Below are positions 10,993 through 21,606 of a stretch of 64,000 nucleotides of DNA, piece by piece. The first letter of the stretch is position 1. Each line of letters starts with the position of its first letter. Origin of the DNA: Chytridium lagenaria (taxonomy: Eukaryota > Chytridiomycota > Chytridiomycetes > Chytridiales > Chytridiaceae); contig JAHLKC010000012.1 of the NCBI GenBank assembly GCA_025449115.1, forward strand, positions 1 to 64,000, given 5' to 3'. The notes below the pieces were generated by a model. That model saw only the letters and a list, made by a program, of their open reading frames with translations. It had not been told where the DNA came from and made no database searches. The position numbers were made by a program, and so were the translations under genes.

Positions 10993-12218
10993 TTAAAACC
11001 CAGGTCGCAAAATCTGACTCAACTCCTTCACATCTCCACCTCTGTAAACCCCAACCCCGTTCTTGGGGATCGAATCCCGTCCAGCAAGACCCCGTCCCGT
11101 CCCTGACGCATTGAATCGAAGCTTATGCGTTCCCGTGTATCCATTCGAATTGGTGAGTCTGTCAAAAACGCTAGACTAGACTACGTAAGAAAAACAATAA
11201 GGGAGAAAGAAACAAACGCTTACAGTATCCTTCAACCCTTTCCCTTCATGCAACGTACTCAAACTCCCGTACTTTTCCCAACACTCGCAATCGACGTACT
11301 CGATCCATGAATCGACCTATTCGTCGGTTTCTTTGGTGTCGTCGCAATAATTTCTTTAATCAATTAGCCTACGAGCAAACCTTCAACATTTACCAAGCCT
11401 CTCTTCACTGGCCGTCAACAATGACACGCGTTTCCTACCGCAGAGATGGGTGGGATCGTGGGTGTCGTGGAATCGTTCCGGGAGACGAGTTTGTCAAGAC
11501 GGTCTGTCTTGGAACCTGTGTCGCGACCCGCTAGACCGCGACCGTTGCCGTTTTCGTCGAATCGGGATTTGTGGGTACCCGTCTGTGGTGATTGTGAGTT
11601 TAGGGGGGGAAACGCGGTGAGAGTATGGCTTACGTAGGCGGTGGTGTCGGTGAGACGGTCGAGGACGGCGTCAGCTTGGACAGTCTGGACATGAAAAGCG
11701 GGTTATATGTTTAAATTTAATGTGAGTTTAATGTTGACGAGAAAGCGAAGAGAAATCATTGCTAAAGAGAAGGATTAAAGACTTACGGTTCCTTTCTTGG
11801 CGGGTCCACCGGGACTCCTGATACACACATCATAAAGCGTACAATGCAACGCCTGCTGATCCGATTTCTCCGGGTATCGTTTCTCCGCAATCAACTGCAC
11901 CGCCTCCAAAAACACGGGCCAATCGATCCTTCGATTCCCCTTGGATTTCGTTTTATTAAAAATGATATCGATGTCTATTGAATCGTTACAGCGGGAGGGT
12001 GCGTTTTTGTTTGTTTTTTTTTATTTACCTGTCGCCGTGACCTTTTTACCGTCAACCAATCCAGTGTCACGTGCGAATTTGGCGAATCGAGGACCGTCGA
12101 GGGTTAAACCGCCACCTGAGATGGAGAGGAGGGAGGAGTCGAGAGAGGAGAGGTTGCGGTTACTCCCGAATGCGGCGAAACGTTCAAAGACGTCGTGGAG
12201 GTCTTCCAGAGTTGCCAT
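10993..12218 (-). CDS. p25-alpha / tubulin polymerization-promoting protein (TPPP-like)
   Basis: Microtubule-associated protein of the p25-alpha family, typical of organisms with cilia or flagella. Exons are 12218-12029, 11974-11787, 11684-11634, 11582-11439, 11316-11224 and 11158-10993. Exon 1 (MATLEDLHDVFERFAAFG... GLVDGKKVTATG) and exon 2 (DIDIIFNKTKSKGNRRIDW... KRYPEKS) form the core domain; exon 3 continues with VQADAVLDRLTD. Two C-terminal copies of the p25 signature follow: GTHKSRFDENGNGRGLAGRD in exon 4 and GTHKLRFNASGTGRGLAGRD in exon 6. Animal TPPPs normally have one. The join of exons 5 and 6 is out of phase by one base as read, which may be a sequence error or a misplaced splice site. 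A TATA-like element lies upstream near 12295. In flagellated fungi this protein is expected in zoospores; that is inference from family distribution. Confidence 0.88.
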
Positions 12219-12550
12219 CTTTCTTTTTTTTTTTGACGGAAAGATGAAATGGGAAAGTGAGGTGATGTAGACGCTTATGTAGAGTTGATGGGGACTATAA
12301 ATAAAGCGAGGTAGACACCTGTTGGAAGGGCTATATATGGGTCAAATGTCTGGACGAGAACTTCTGGAAGGAGTGATTGGTGTATTTTTGGAGGGATCAA
12401 GATTCCAACCCGTCAAACGCATTCCGATCATACCCTTTTGACACGTACTTCTTTATGCGCATTAATTTATTGATGAATAAACAATTATCACAACTCAGCC
12501 AGAAAAAACAACAAAATTGTGTACACTGTTAAAACGCGTCCTCCCAATCT

Positions 12551-12692
12551 CATCAACTCCTCTTCCCCAACCTCCCCTTCCTCATCCAAAACAACAATCT
12601 TATCAACTCCTCTTCCCCACCCTCCCCTTCCTAACAATTTCATCAACTCCTCTTCCACGCCTCCCCTTCCTCATCCAAAACAACAACCTCAT
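12551..12692. repeat. three tandem copies of an antiporter gene 3' end
   Basis: A 40-50 bp pyrimidine-rich unit beginning with ATCAACTCCTCTTCC starts at about 12551, 12601 and 12641. The third overlaps the last codons and stop of the minus-strand Na+/H+ antiporter (12643-12645); the other two lie just beyond its stop. Confidence 0.85.
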
Positions 12693-14432
12693 CCACCCTC
12701 TCCACAACCGTCATCTCAGATCCCTTCCCCACCTCTTTCCGTCCATACGTCAACCCAAAATGAAACAACGGAACACTACCCCCATGCACAACGATCGACG
12801 CGAGAACCACGAAAAGAACCGTATCGTAAAGCGGTTGAGATGGATACGCGAGATACACGCGGGCGATGAGGGCGTAGAAAACAGCAGACGCACCCATGGG
12901 ACCAAACCACTACAGAATGTTATAAAACTTCAAGGGGGATGAAGTGAGATTTTACCGCGGCGAAAAATGCCTCCTTTGTGTTTTTAAATGCAGGAATCCA
13001 TCTTGACATCCCATCACCGAAGGGATTCGACGAACGCTCAAAAACCATATAGCGACCATCACGAGCTTCCATAAACCTACGGTGGAGCCCACTGTCGTCC
13101 ATGGGAAGATGGCGCCAAAATAAGTAAAGTAGCAGAGGTTGAGGAGGTAGTCGAGGGTTTCTTGGAAATGTGGACGTGTGGCTGTGGGGAACCATCCATC
13201 CTAATATATGCGTTAAACAACGTGTGGAAATGATCATATACCCAAGCCAACACATTCCCTGCGATGAACACGGCAAGGATGTCATCACCACCGTAAAGCG
13301 AGACAACGCCCATCACGAAAACCTATCACCTTTTAAGAACAAAATTGGACAGAAAGGATAATCCGAACCGCTAGCATGATGGTGAAACTCCATAAACTCT
13401 CTCTGTCTACCCAATCCTTTTCCACTGCCTTTCGTAACGCTATTTCTTGCGGCAACCGCCATCGCAACCCCTATTACTGCCCCTACAAGGATTTGGTAGA
13501 TGACGACACGCCATGCCCAGTCTCCTATCGCCTCGCCAGCGGTGCCGCGTCGGAGGAGGTAGAGCGCGAGGAAGAGGAAGGGGGTTCCGAGACCGTCGTT
13601 CATGCCGCTACATGAATATTAAAAAGGTGTTTCTAAATAAAAAAAAAAGTAGGTGAAGAAAAATAATAATTAAAGTTGAATGAACAAAGAAAGGACAAGA
13701 AAGATAAAAAGAAGAGGGATAAAATGACAAACCTTTCAGCTGCAAGTATCAACCTCACATTCTCTGGAATATGTCGTTCAGCAAACTTTCCCTTCACAAT
13801 CGAATTCGCAAGCACGGGATCCGTCGGTGTCAAACAAGCTGCAATCACAAGTCCATCCAACTAAAAAAACCAAAGGTTTACATATAAAATATATCTTAAA
13901 TATTCATCAACACAATAACCTTACATAAAAAAACAGACTTACCAACGTTCCTCCAAAAATCCACCAAACACCCAACCCAGACACCACCCATTTTATAATC
14001 ATATTCGGAACAATCAACATGAACATGCTGAACCATTCTTTTCGTATATAAGCTGCCGGTAAATCCACTCCACATGCCATCACTTGAATTGCAATGACGA
14101 CCCGTGAGAATTCGAGAGTGACTGTGTCCAGGGAACCGCCAAATCGATCTAGTGGGTTAAAGAGGTTGAGGACGTGAGGGCCAATGATGGCACCTGCTGC
14201 TGTGGCAATCTAGAGAAGGGTTCATGACGGGGAGTCTAAATAAAGAGGTATGTACCATGGCTTCCGAGATGAAGAAACGCTCGTTTAGGACGAGTGAAAG
14301 GCAGGCAAAGGTACAAGTGAAGGCGCCGATGAGAATGTAGAAGAGGTGAACTGCCCACAGAGATCTGTCTGGGGGTACCAGGGCATCCCATCCATTGATG
14401 TTTGGTGTAGGTGTGGAGAGCGAGGTGGCCAT
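12643..14432 (-). CDS. Na+/H+ antiporter, fungal NHA1 type (copy 1)
   Basis: Plasma-membrane cation/proton exchanger of the CPA1/NHA1 family, controlling cytosolic Na+/K+ and pH. ATG at 14432 gives MATSLSTPTPNINGWDALV; a start at 14483 is also open. Conserved blocks in order: LFYILIGAF (helix 1), VVIAIQVMACGVDLP, LVIAACLTPTDPVLANSIV (the catalytic-type TPTDP motif), the block KFAERHIPENVRLILAAE, SGMNDGLGTPFLFLALYL, YGGDDILAVFIAGNVLAWV and the final FGPMGASAVFYALIARVY with VHGGSVPLF. Six or more short introns separate them. One-base shifts occur near 12945-13030 and 13080-13200. The cytoplasmic tail is very short (ends DEEGEAWKRS) compared with yeast NHA1 and with the neighbouring paralogue. 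The two genes are head-to-tail on the same strand and share block order and most residues, so this is a tandem duplication. Confidence 0.9.
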
Positions 14433-14814
14433 CGTCCACCGTATGTATATAAATAGACCAAAGCTCAACCAGCTTACCAACAAACCTTAACCTAAAGTAA
14501 TCATGACAAACCGTCTAACGAAAAGACAATTCGCACAAAAGAAAAAGGAGAAAACGCGATGATTATTATAATGGACGATTGCATCCAGGTAAATGAAAAA
14601 TAAGCCATATGTAGAGAAAAAAGGGTAAAAATGGGTAATAATATAATAACAAGAAAATATAAAAAAAAAAGGGTGCTGTCAAACACCCAACTTCGAAAAC
14701 CAGACAGCGAGTGAGTGAGCGATATGGCGAAAGCTAAAGAAAGGTAATTACATACAGGGTGGAGTAACAACCACAAAGTCATGTACCAACAAACGGACAC
14801 GACACAATTTCACG

Positions 14815-16882
14815 TCATGCAACCCGGTTCCGCACCAACGCCGTAATACCATTTTCAGCAACAGCTAACGTCCGTGTCGATTCCGACGTTTCCTCCCTCA
14901 CAAGCGTCTCCTCCCTCATCAACTCCCCTCCTTTCCGTTTCGTCATCCAGCCCCCAACCTTCTGCGTCCAAGTCGGTTTCGTCTTCGTCGCAACCACCTT
15001 CTCCGCCTCAACCACCTCCACGACAATTTCCGCCTCCTTCCCGCCTCCCTCAACCTCCACCGCCTCCTGGGATACGCTCTCGTCAGAATCATCTCCAGCA
15101 GTCGTCTCACTCTCCCCCTCCTCCATCTTCCGCTTTTCTTCCATGACCAAATCCTCCCCCCTCCTCGCCTTCATCTTCTCCTGATAACTCAACCCCATTT
15201 GAAACAACGGCACACTCCCTCCATGCACAAATATCGACGTCAACACAACAAACATCACAATCTCCATCAACGGGTGTTCATCCACCTCCAGGTATACTTT
15301 CGCAATCAATCCATAAAAAATCGCAGACGCCCCCATCGGTCCAAACCAGCCTGCAAAAAACGCTTCCTTGACGTTTCGAAGCGCAGGTACCCACGGTGAT
15401 AACGCCATGACAACGGGGAGTCGACGGATGAACAGCATCCAAAGAGCGATAAGGACAAGTTTGATGACAGAGATGGCTTTGCCAATGTGCGACCAAGGGA
15501 GGACGGCGCCAAAGTAGATAAAGTAGGAGAGATTGAGGAAGTAGTCGATAGTTTCCTGAAAATGCGCGCCTTTGACTTGTTCATTAATCCAGCCGTCCTA
15601 GATAAAGGATTGGGTAAGCGAACAGAAAAAAGATAAACAGGAAGTTAATGTTTACCCAAGACAGAACGTTTCCAGCAATAAACACTGCAAGAATGTCATC
15701 TCCACCATAAAGAGATACAACCCCCATAATAGTGATCTACAAGATTAAAAAAAACGATATTAGTTAAGCGTCAAAATCCCAAGAGCAGTTAAAACTTTAG
15801 GTAACATACCGCTAATGCAAGCCAGAAAAACACCAAACTCTCCCTATCAATCCAATCTCTTTTAACCGCAATCTTCAAAATCCAAAGCGCAGCCATCGCC
15901 ATCACAACACCCACAAGCGCTCCAACAACAATCTGATAAATAACAACTCTCCACAACCACGCTCCAATAGCACCACCGGTTGTAGGATATCTCATTAAAT
16001 AAAGTGCAAGGAACAAGAAAGGCGTGCCGAGTCCATCGTTCATTCCACTGCAAATATGTTTTAGACATGGCGGGATAGAGAGACGATTACCTCTCGGCGG
16101 ATAAAATCAGACGAACATTTTCGGGAATGTGACGTTCAGCGAACTTTCCCTTAACAATCGAATTGGCGAGAACAGGATCGGTGGGGGTAAGGCATGCAGC
16201 AATAACAAGAGCCTCCAACTACCAAAACATAAAAATTAAGTCATCACGTAAACATCAGAATTAAAATATAAGAATAGTACAAGTTTAACCAAAAAGTTCA
16301 CTTACGAACGGCATCCCAATAATCCAATAAATGCCTAACCCCGAGACGACCCATTTTACAATCATGTTGGGAACTATAAGCATGAACATGGACATTTTTT
16401 TTCCTTCCAAATATAATCTTTTGGGAGGTCAATGCCACATGCCATGACCTGCACGGCGATAACGATACGAGACACTTCGAGTGTGATCATGCCGAGAGAT
16501 TGACCGAAACTATCAAAGGGGTGGAAGAATTTCAGCACAAATGGACCAACTATGGCGCCAAAGAGGGTTGCGACCTGCAAATCATAAATATTAAAATCGT
16601 ATGTTCTCAAGGGTAAACTATGAATGACTGTTGAGAGCATGTTTGCGATCAACACATTAAGAAAGTGTGAAACAACTGCTTTACCATTGCTTCTGACATG
16701 TAGAGTTTCTCTTTGATAAGCAGTGAGACGATGCTGAAGAAGCAGATGAAGGCGCCCAAGAGAAGGTAGAACATGTGTGTTTCCCTTAGAAAAGGGTCCG
16801 CGGGGACAAGGTCGTCCCATTGTCCATAGGTGGCATGATGTGCTGTTGAGTTCAATGTGGCATCTCCTGCTGACGGTGCCAT
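14815..16882 (-). CDS. Na+/H+ antiporter, fungal NHA1 type (copy 2)
   Basis: Tandem paralogue of the antiporter at 12643-14432. It starts MAPSAGDATLNSTAHHATY at 16882; helix 1 is ETHMFYLLLGAFICFFSIV. Diagnostic blocks read cleanly: VVIAVQ-type MACGIDLPKDYI, LVIAACLTPTDPVLANSIV, SGMNDGLGTPFLFLALYLM, MGVVSLYGGDDILAVFIAG, HFQETIDYFLNLSYFIYFG, GWFGPMGASAIFYGLIAKVY and VHGGSVPLFQMGLSY. The C-terminal cytoplasmic tail, about 130 residues, is highly charged, rich in Glu and Thr/Ser, and ends NGITALVRNRVA; it is much longer than in copy 1. Such tails regulate NHA1 turnover and signalling in yeast, so tail divergence is the main difference between the pair. One short frame break sits near 16395-16410 (T-run). 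Introns are 60-100 bp. Confidence 0.92.
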
Positions 16883-16970
16883 AACAACGATAGGTGTGGA
16901 TGGAAAGAGAATGGGAATGGATAAATTATGTTGCTAACGAATTACGGGGATAAATTAACTGGTGGGGAAG

Positions 16971-16998
16971 GGATGACGACGGATGACGACGGATGACG
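16971..16998. repeat. 10-bp tandem repeat GGATGACGAC x2.8
   Basis: Three consecutive units start at 16971, 16981 and 16991, the last with one change. It lies upstream of the second antiporter's start. Confidence 0.85.
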
Positions 16999-18308
16999 GG
17001 CGTATGATGGACGGTCGATAAGGACAGATGTTGACTCGGGTGAGGTGTGAGTGGAGATGTGGATTCCCACGCACTCTGGGTTGTATGTTCAAAATAGGAA
17101 GGAAGAGCACGAATGATGCGATAGTCTGGTATTTTGACGAAATTGTCGGCACACGTCTTTGTGTAACATTTGATTAGAAACCGAAAACTTAAAAAACTCT
17201 CTCTATTCTCATTGGGTAAAATGTTGAACTCTACCAGGGCTTGTTGGAGGTAGTGTTTCTGTTCCATTTACTTAATGAACTCCCACAGTTAGCACTACTT
17301 TTCCTTCTCCTCCAATCAGACACTACAGGTCACGTGGGCTTTTGGCTGGGTCATGCCAGAGAGAGGGCTTGGGCCGAGAGACGCGTCAAAAAGGTGACGC
17401 CTCAACTTGATGGTTCAAAATATTCTTGTATTTTAAGGGTGGGGAAGGAGCTCCTGCGCGACCAACCTGTCAAAACGACAGGGGGAGAATTGAGGTGATT
17501 GATACTTGGAAATAAGGGGAAAAGACCAAAGGGCGCCACCATCAAAAGTATAAATACCGAGGCCATTCACCCAGGCCTTCTTTCATACTTCCATCAGTCA
17601 ACCCTTCCCTTCATCTTCCCATTGATACCTCTCATGCCTCCGATGACTGTCAATCGCTGCTACATTAACCACTCTAGGTACCTGCTCATCTATATCTCAG
17701 CTGGCGATTACATGGCACATTCAGCTAGACATATCTTGGCAATCTGTTGAAGGTCATAGAAGAGACACCAATAGCCCATGGCTGCACTCTACTTTTGAGC
17801 CACGGCGTTATTGGCATGTCTCTCTCTATCACCAACCATTCAGACTCGTGCTTTACTTTGTTGTACTCTTTTTGTCAATTACTTTTATCGGTTGCTGGTT
17901 ACGTTTCCGGTGGATATCTGGATGCCAAATTAAGCTCACTCAATACTCAAATATCTGATTGTTAGTCTCTCCAAACATTGTGGTTAGAATGCATGGTCTC
18001 CAGCTTCTCGAATAAACTTGATCCAACATAAATAATAACTTTCATGACTAAATCAACCATTTGGACGTCGTCATCCTCCATGATCCAGTATAATTCATAA
18101 AAAGTCCACCACGCCGAATTAGCTGGTGCTTTGCGACAACAATGACCGCTTCCGGATCTCTTCGTTCTCATTCTACTACGTTTACAACGTTTACATCTCC
18201 TTGCTGGATTCACGGCCGAGATCTCAAGCTCCTCCAGCCATTTTCCACTATTATTGCTGTGAATTTAATTACGGAATCCACACATACAAAATTCATATTT
18301 GAAGAAAA
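16999..18308. other. intergenic stretch without a recognisable gene
   Basis: No conserved coding sequence is seen on either strand. Short open frames exist: 17747-17965 (+) ends in a hydrophobic GYVSGGYLDA segment, and 17962-18213 (-) is Arg/Lys-rich. Neither resembles a known family or has a convincing start context. A TATA-like site near 17549 followed by a pyrimidine-rich tract suggests a transcript may begin here, perhaps a small or non-coding one. Confidence 0.4.
17549..17556 (+). promoter_or_regulatory. TATA-like element (TATAAATA)
   Basis: TATAAATA is followed by a CT-rich tract (17578-17632) and an ATG at 17635. This is the layout of the clearer promoter at 28861, but the frame behind it (MPPMTVNRCYINHSR) is short and unrecognised, so the assignment is weak. 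Confidence 0.3.
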
Positions 18309-19282
18309 ATGCTAATCACAGAATCGTCCCCGTCACTTCATCTCCCAGGCAACTCCCTTCGTCTTCACCTCTTCCTTCCAGCTCTCATAAAATCCCATCC
18401 CAAGGCCACATTCCCTGGCATCGCCGTCTTCACCGAAATTTTACCAAGTCACAGGCCCTGTCGAACGTTTCTGTAGGCAGATTGCCGCAAACGGCTACGT
18501 TGTTGCATGTCCAGAGACTTACCATGACTTCGAGGCTCCTGGAACCGGTTATTCCTTATGATGTAGAGGGGGACGGATCGTGGGAACAGATACAAGGTAT
18601 CCTACTGTACCCATCATGCATCATCTTTCTTTTTTTTTGCTATTTGATGGGGAGCGCTTCTGACTAAGTTTTTTTATTATCGTAGATTGAAAAAACGCTG
18701 GAATCCTATGACGTTGATGCGACCCTTACCCTCGACTTTCTTTCCTCACATTCTAATGTTCGAGGTCGCAAACTTGGAGCGACTGGAATGTGTCTAGGTG
18801 GACATCTCGCCTTTCGCTGTGCATTCGATCCAAGAGTCTCTGCATCCGTTTGTTTCTTTGCGACCGACATTCATTCATCGTCTCTCGCAAAAGGCAAGAA
18901 CGATGACTCTTTGCTCCGATGTGGTGATATCCGTGGAGAGTGCGTGATGATATGGGGTAATCTATCCTGCGTTTTCTTTCTTTATCAGAAGATGTCATAC
19001 TAACGCATGAAAAGGCAAACACGACCCTCATATCCCACACACGGTCGTCAACTTATCTACCAAACCCTCGTCTCCCGTAATGTGGATTTCGGTTGGGTCG
19101 AGCTCCCTGCACAGCACGCGTTTATCCGTGATGAGTTATCAAAGGGCCGATATGATCCTCCACTTGCGAGGATTGGCTTTGATGTTATGATGGAGACGTT
19201 TCATAGGAGGCTATATGTGGACCTTGGGGAAGAGGGCCCTTCAAATGGGGATAAGCAAGGAGTTGGGGAGTTGGTGTGTTGA
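18309..19282 (+). CDS. dienelactone hydrolase family protein
   Basis: Alpha/beta hydrolase of the carboxymethylenebutenolidase (dienelactone hydrolase) family, cytosolic. Exons are about 18309-18597, 18687-18956 and 19014-19282. The start MLITESSPSLHLPGNSLRL leads to a strand typical of the family (FPGIAVFTEIYQVTGPVERF), then NGYVVACPETYHDFEAPGT and the fungal signature PYDVEGTDRGNRYK. The nucleophile elbow is GATGMCLGGHLAFR with Cys, as in genuine dienelactone hydrolases rather than Ser esterases; the catalytic His is in QHAFIRDE. Three one-base insertions (near 18438, 18546, 18572, in T and G runs) break exon 1. Length after correction is about 270 residues, normal for the family. Substrate is unknown; many fungal members are uncharacterised. 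Confidence 0.88.
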
Positions 19283-20077
19283 GATTGGTTTTGTGTGAAA
19301 GGTCAAGTGAAATACACGAATTAAGCAAAGCGGACATTGTTAGTGATTTGGGTTAAAGCTTGGACGCACTTTTATGCGTTTGGTCCCGCCGCGGCTGTGT
19401 GTGGGGGGCAGGTGCTTGAAAAACGTATATGAAGGCGGTCAAGATATCAGGGATGGCGTTGATTAGGAAGGCGGGGAAGTTAGATAGGGAGGATGAGGAG
19501 AGAAGGGCTGTAGAATTTTTAATGCGTGTCTTCTATATTTAACAATCCGTCTAGTTGACCCTATATGTTCCATCTTTCACTAAACTGTTGTTTTAAAACC
19601 CACAGCCCGGGTAACATGAACCAATTACAAAATAATAGTCGCCGCGTTTTCCAGTATAGCATATCCGCATAGTATTTCACTGGAGGATTGGTTTATGATA
19701 AAACAATATGGATGTTACGTGTATGTATTCTAGTACGGCGCATTCTATCTTCAATGCACCTCTTATATCTCACCTATTCTTTCTATATCTATTCGCTGCT
19801 GTTACAACATTTTCAATTAGCCGTATCTTGTCACTTCAGTAATCGCTCAAACCCTGCTGTGCTTTCTTTTTTCTCCGTTTCGCATTCTCTGGACATCGGC
19901 GGGATGTACATTAGAGGTGAGAGGCTGCGGTGCGTGTTTTTTTTTTCACTGTATGTATTATATATGCAATCTTTTAGGTACATCTATCTTCAACGTCACT
20001 CATGTATCGTTACCCCACATCTTTTTCATCTATGCTCCACTCTATTTCCTATCAGTACTTTTAACACTCTTCACAAA
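19283..20077. other. intergenic, nothing recognised
   Basis: About 0.8 kb between convergent genes. The open frame 19688-20131 (+) is hydrophobic and of low-complexity composition, overlaps the end of the minus-strand expansin-like gene, and shows no family features. Confidence 0.5.
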
Positions 20078-21015
20078 TTAACCCCTCGGTCTATCACAAA
20101 CCACCTGTCCACCATTCGGGAAACACGCTAGCCCTCTGGCACACATCTTCAACGTCCACACACCCGGCGATGTGCACCAACAATAATCTCCACGTTTCCC
20201 GGCATCCCCGCACCTCATTTCACCTGGCGTTCGGCATTGAGATGATGGGGGACATCGAAGCGGGGATGTTGTGGTGCGAGGAAGTGACGCACGGATGGTT
20301 GTCCGGGCAGGGATGGTAGTGACGCGGGGTGTTGAACGTTGAGTTATTGTTGTGGCAATGCGTTGAGTCGTTGTTGGTGAAGACCAGCGTGTCGTCACCT
20401 GAACTACAAGTGGAGCTGTTGGTGACGGGGATCCCATGGGCGTTCCATCACAATATGTCCAAGTCACTTTAATCCTTCCCTAGATAACAATTCATTAGTC
20501 CTTGGTTTTTAAAACTTTGCAGCTTACCTTCCCCACATCATCGATTGCTCTAAACGCACCCTCTGATAAATCCAGGTCATGGCCTTTACACCCGGGACAA
20601 CTGTCTTGAACAGTCACACGGATCGAACGACCTGTTGCGAGGGATGTGGCGAGGATGCAGCGGTTGCAGAGAGTGTTGCGGTTGGGATTCCCGTTCGGAG
20701 TGAATTGGTTGAAGTAGCTTGAAGCCTGAAATGTTAGACGGAAGGGAGCCGAAATCTTTTTTACCAAGGCTACAATGTTGTCGGAATCTCGGAGGATGGT
20801 TCCGCATGCGCCGTAACCACCGGCAGGATTGTAGTAGGTGCCGTCACCCTATCCAAAAAGTTAGAGCGGTGAGGCTGAAGATGGTGTACCGCAAATGTCG
20901 CCTGTCGACGTGCGAGTGAGACGTTTGACGCTAAATGTCCGCCAAAGGGCGCCACTGCATGAGCGTTCACCTGAACGCATAGAATGAGTCCTGAAATCAA
21001 TAGTGTAGCCAACAT
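20078..21015 (-). CDS. secreted expansin-like protein: DPBB domain plus CBM19
   Basis: Predicted secreted cell-wall protein. Exons are about 21015-20890, 20848-20765, 20725-20530 and 20486-20078. Exon 1 begins with a signal peptide (MLATLLISGLILCVQVNAHA). Exons 2-3 form a double-psi beta-barrel of the expansin/RlpA/barwin type: GDGTYYNPAGGYGACG, LCNRCILATS and VTVQDSCPGCKGHDLDLS, which holds the conserved Asp of expansin-like folds. Exon 4 has a Thr/Pro-rich linker (TTTQRIATTITQRST), then a six-Cys chitin-binding module 19 (SQCRTPGEMRCGDAGKRGDYC ... CARGLACFPNGGQVVC). CBM19 occurs in fungal chitinases, so the DPBB probably acts on chitin-containing wall or substrate, loosening rather than hydrolysing. 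The first intron reads GTACAC...GATAG. The architecture is well supported; the activity is inference. Confidence 0.85.
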
Positions 21016-21606
21016 GGTAATTCGTATTTAAGGGATGGGGAGAGAACGGCTGCATGTCTAGGTATTTGTATTTATGCGGATTAAAGACGCCAAGGGCTGT
21101 GGATTGGGGAAACAATGGGGACGTGGTTAGGTCGAGAAGAATACGCGTTACGGTGCCGCCGTGTTTGGGAAGACACTTTGGGACGGCACATTGTTGGGTG
21201 GAGGATGTGTCTGCGAGCGACGAGTTGGTCCGCGTTGTGTATACATTTATAATTGAAACTAGTTTCGAGTTGGAGGTACCAGACTACTGGCTTGCCCACA
21301 CAAATATATTATCTTAGCGGAGTTTGGAAAATACAAAAATTCGTCCCGATCTGTATGGGATGTCATGCATGGCTATTACGGGCTGATGCCGTTCTTGCAA
21401 ATGAGAAATATGTTCTTGCATGGCACCTTTTTCGGCATCATTCCATTAACTTGAAAACCTCTTCAGCGATATCGAAATTTGAAACCCAAGAAATCAAGTC
21501 CACATCAGCATACCTCAATACGCCCATCTTATCCACCCGCAACCGCATGCATTCCACCCCTAAAATAAAAGTAAGTATTTGTTGAAAGGCCAGCTCCTCC
21601 TCGGAA

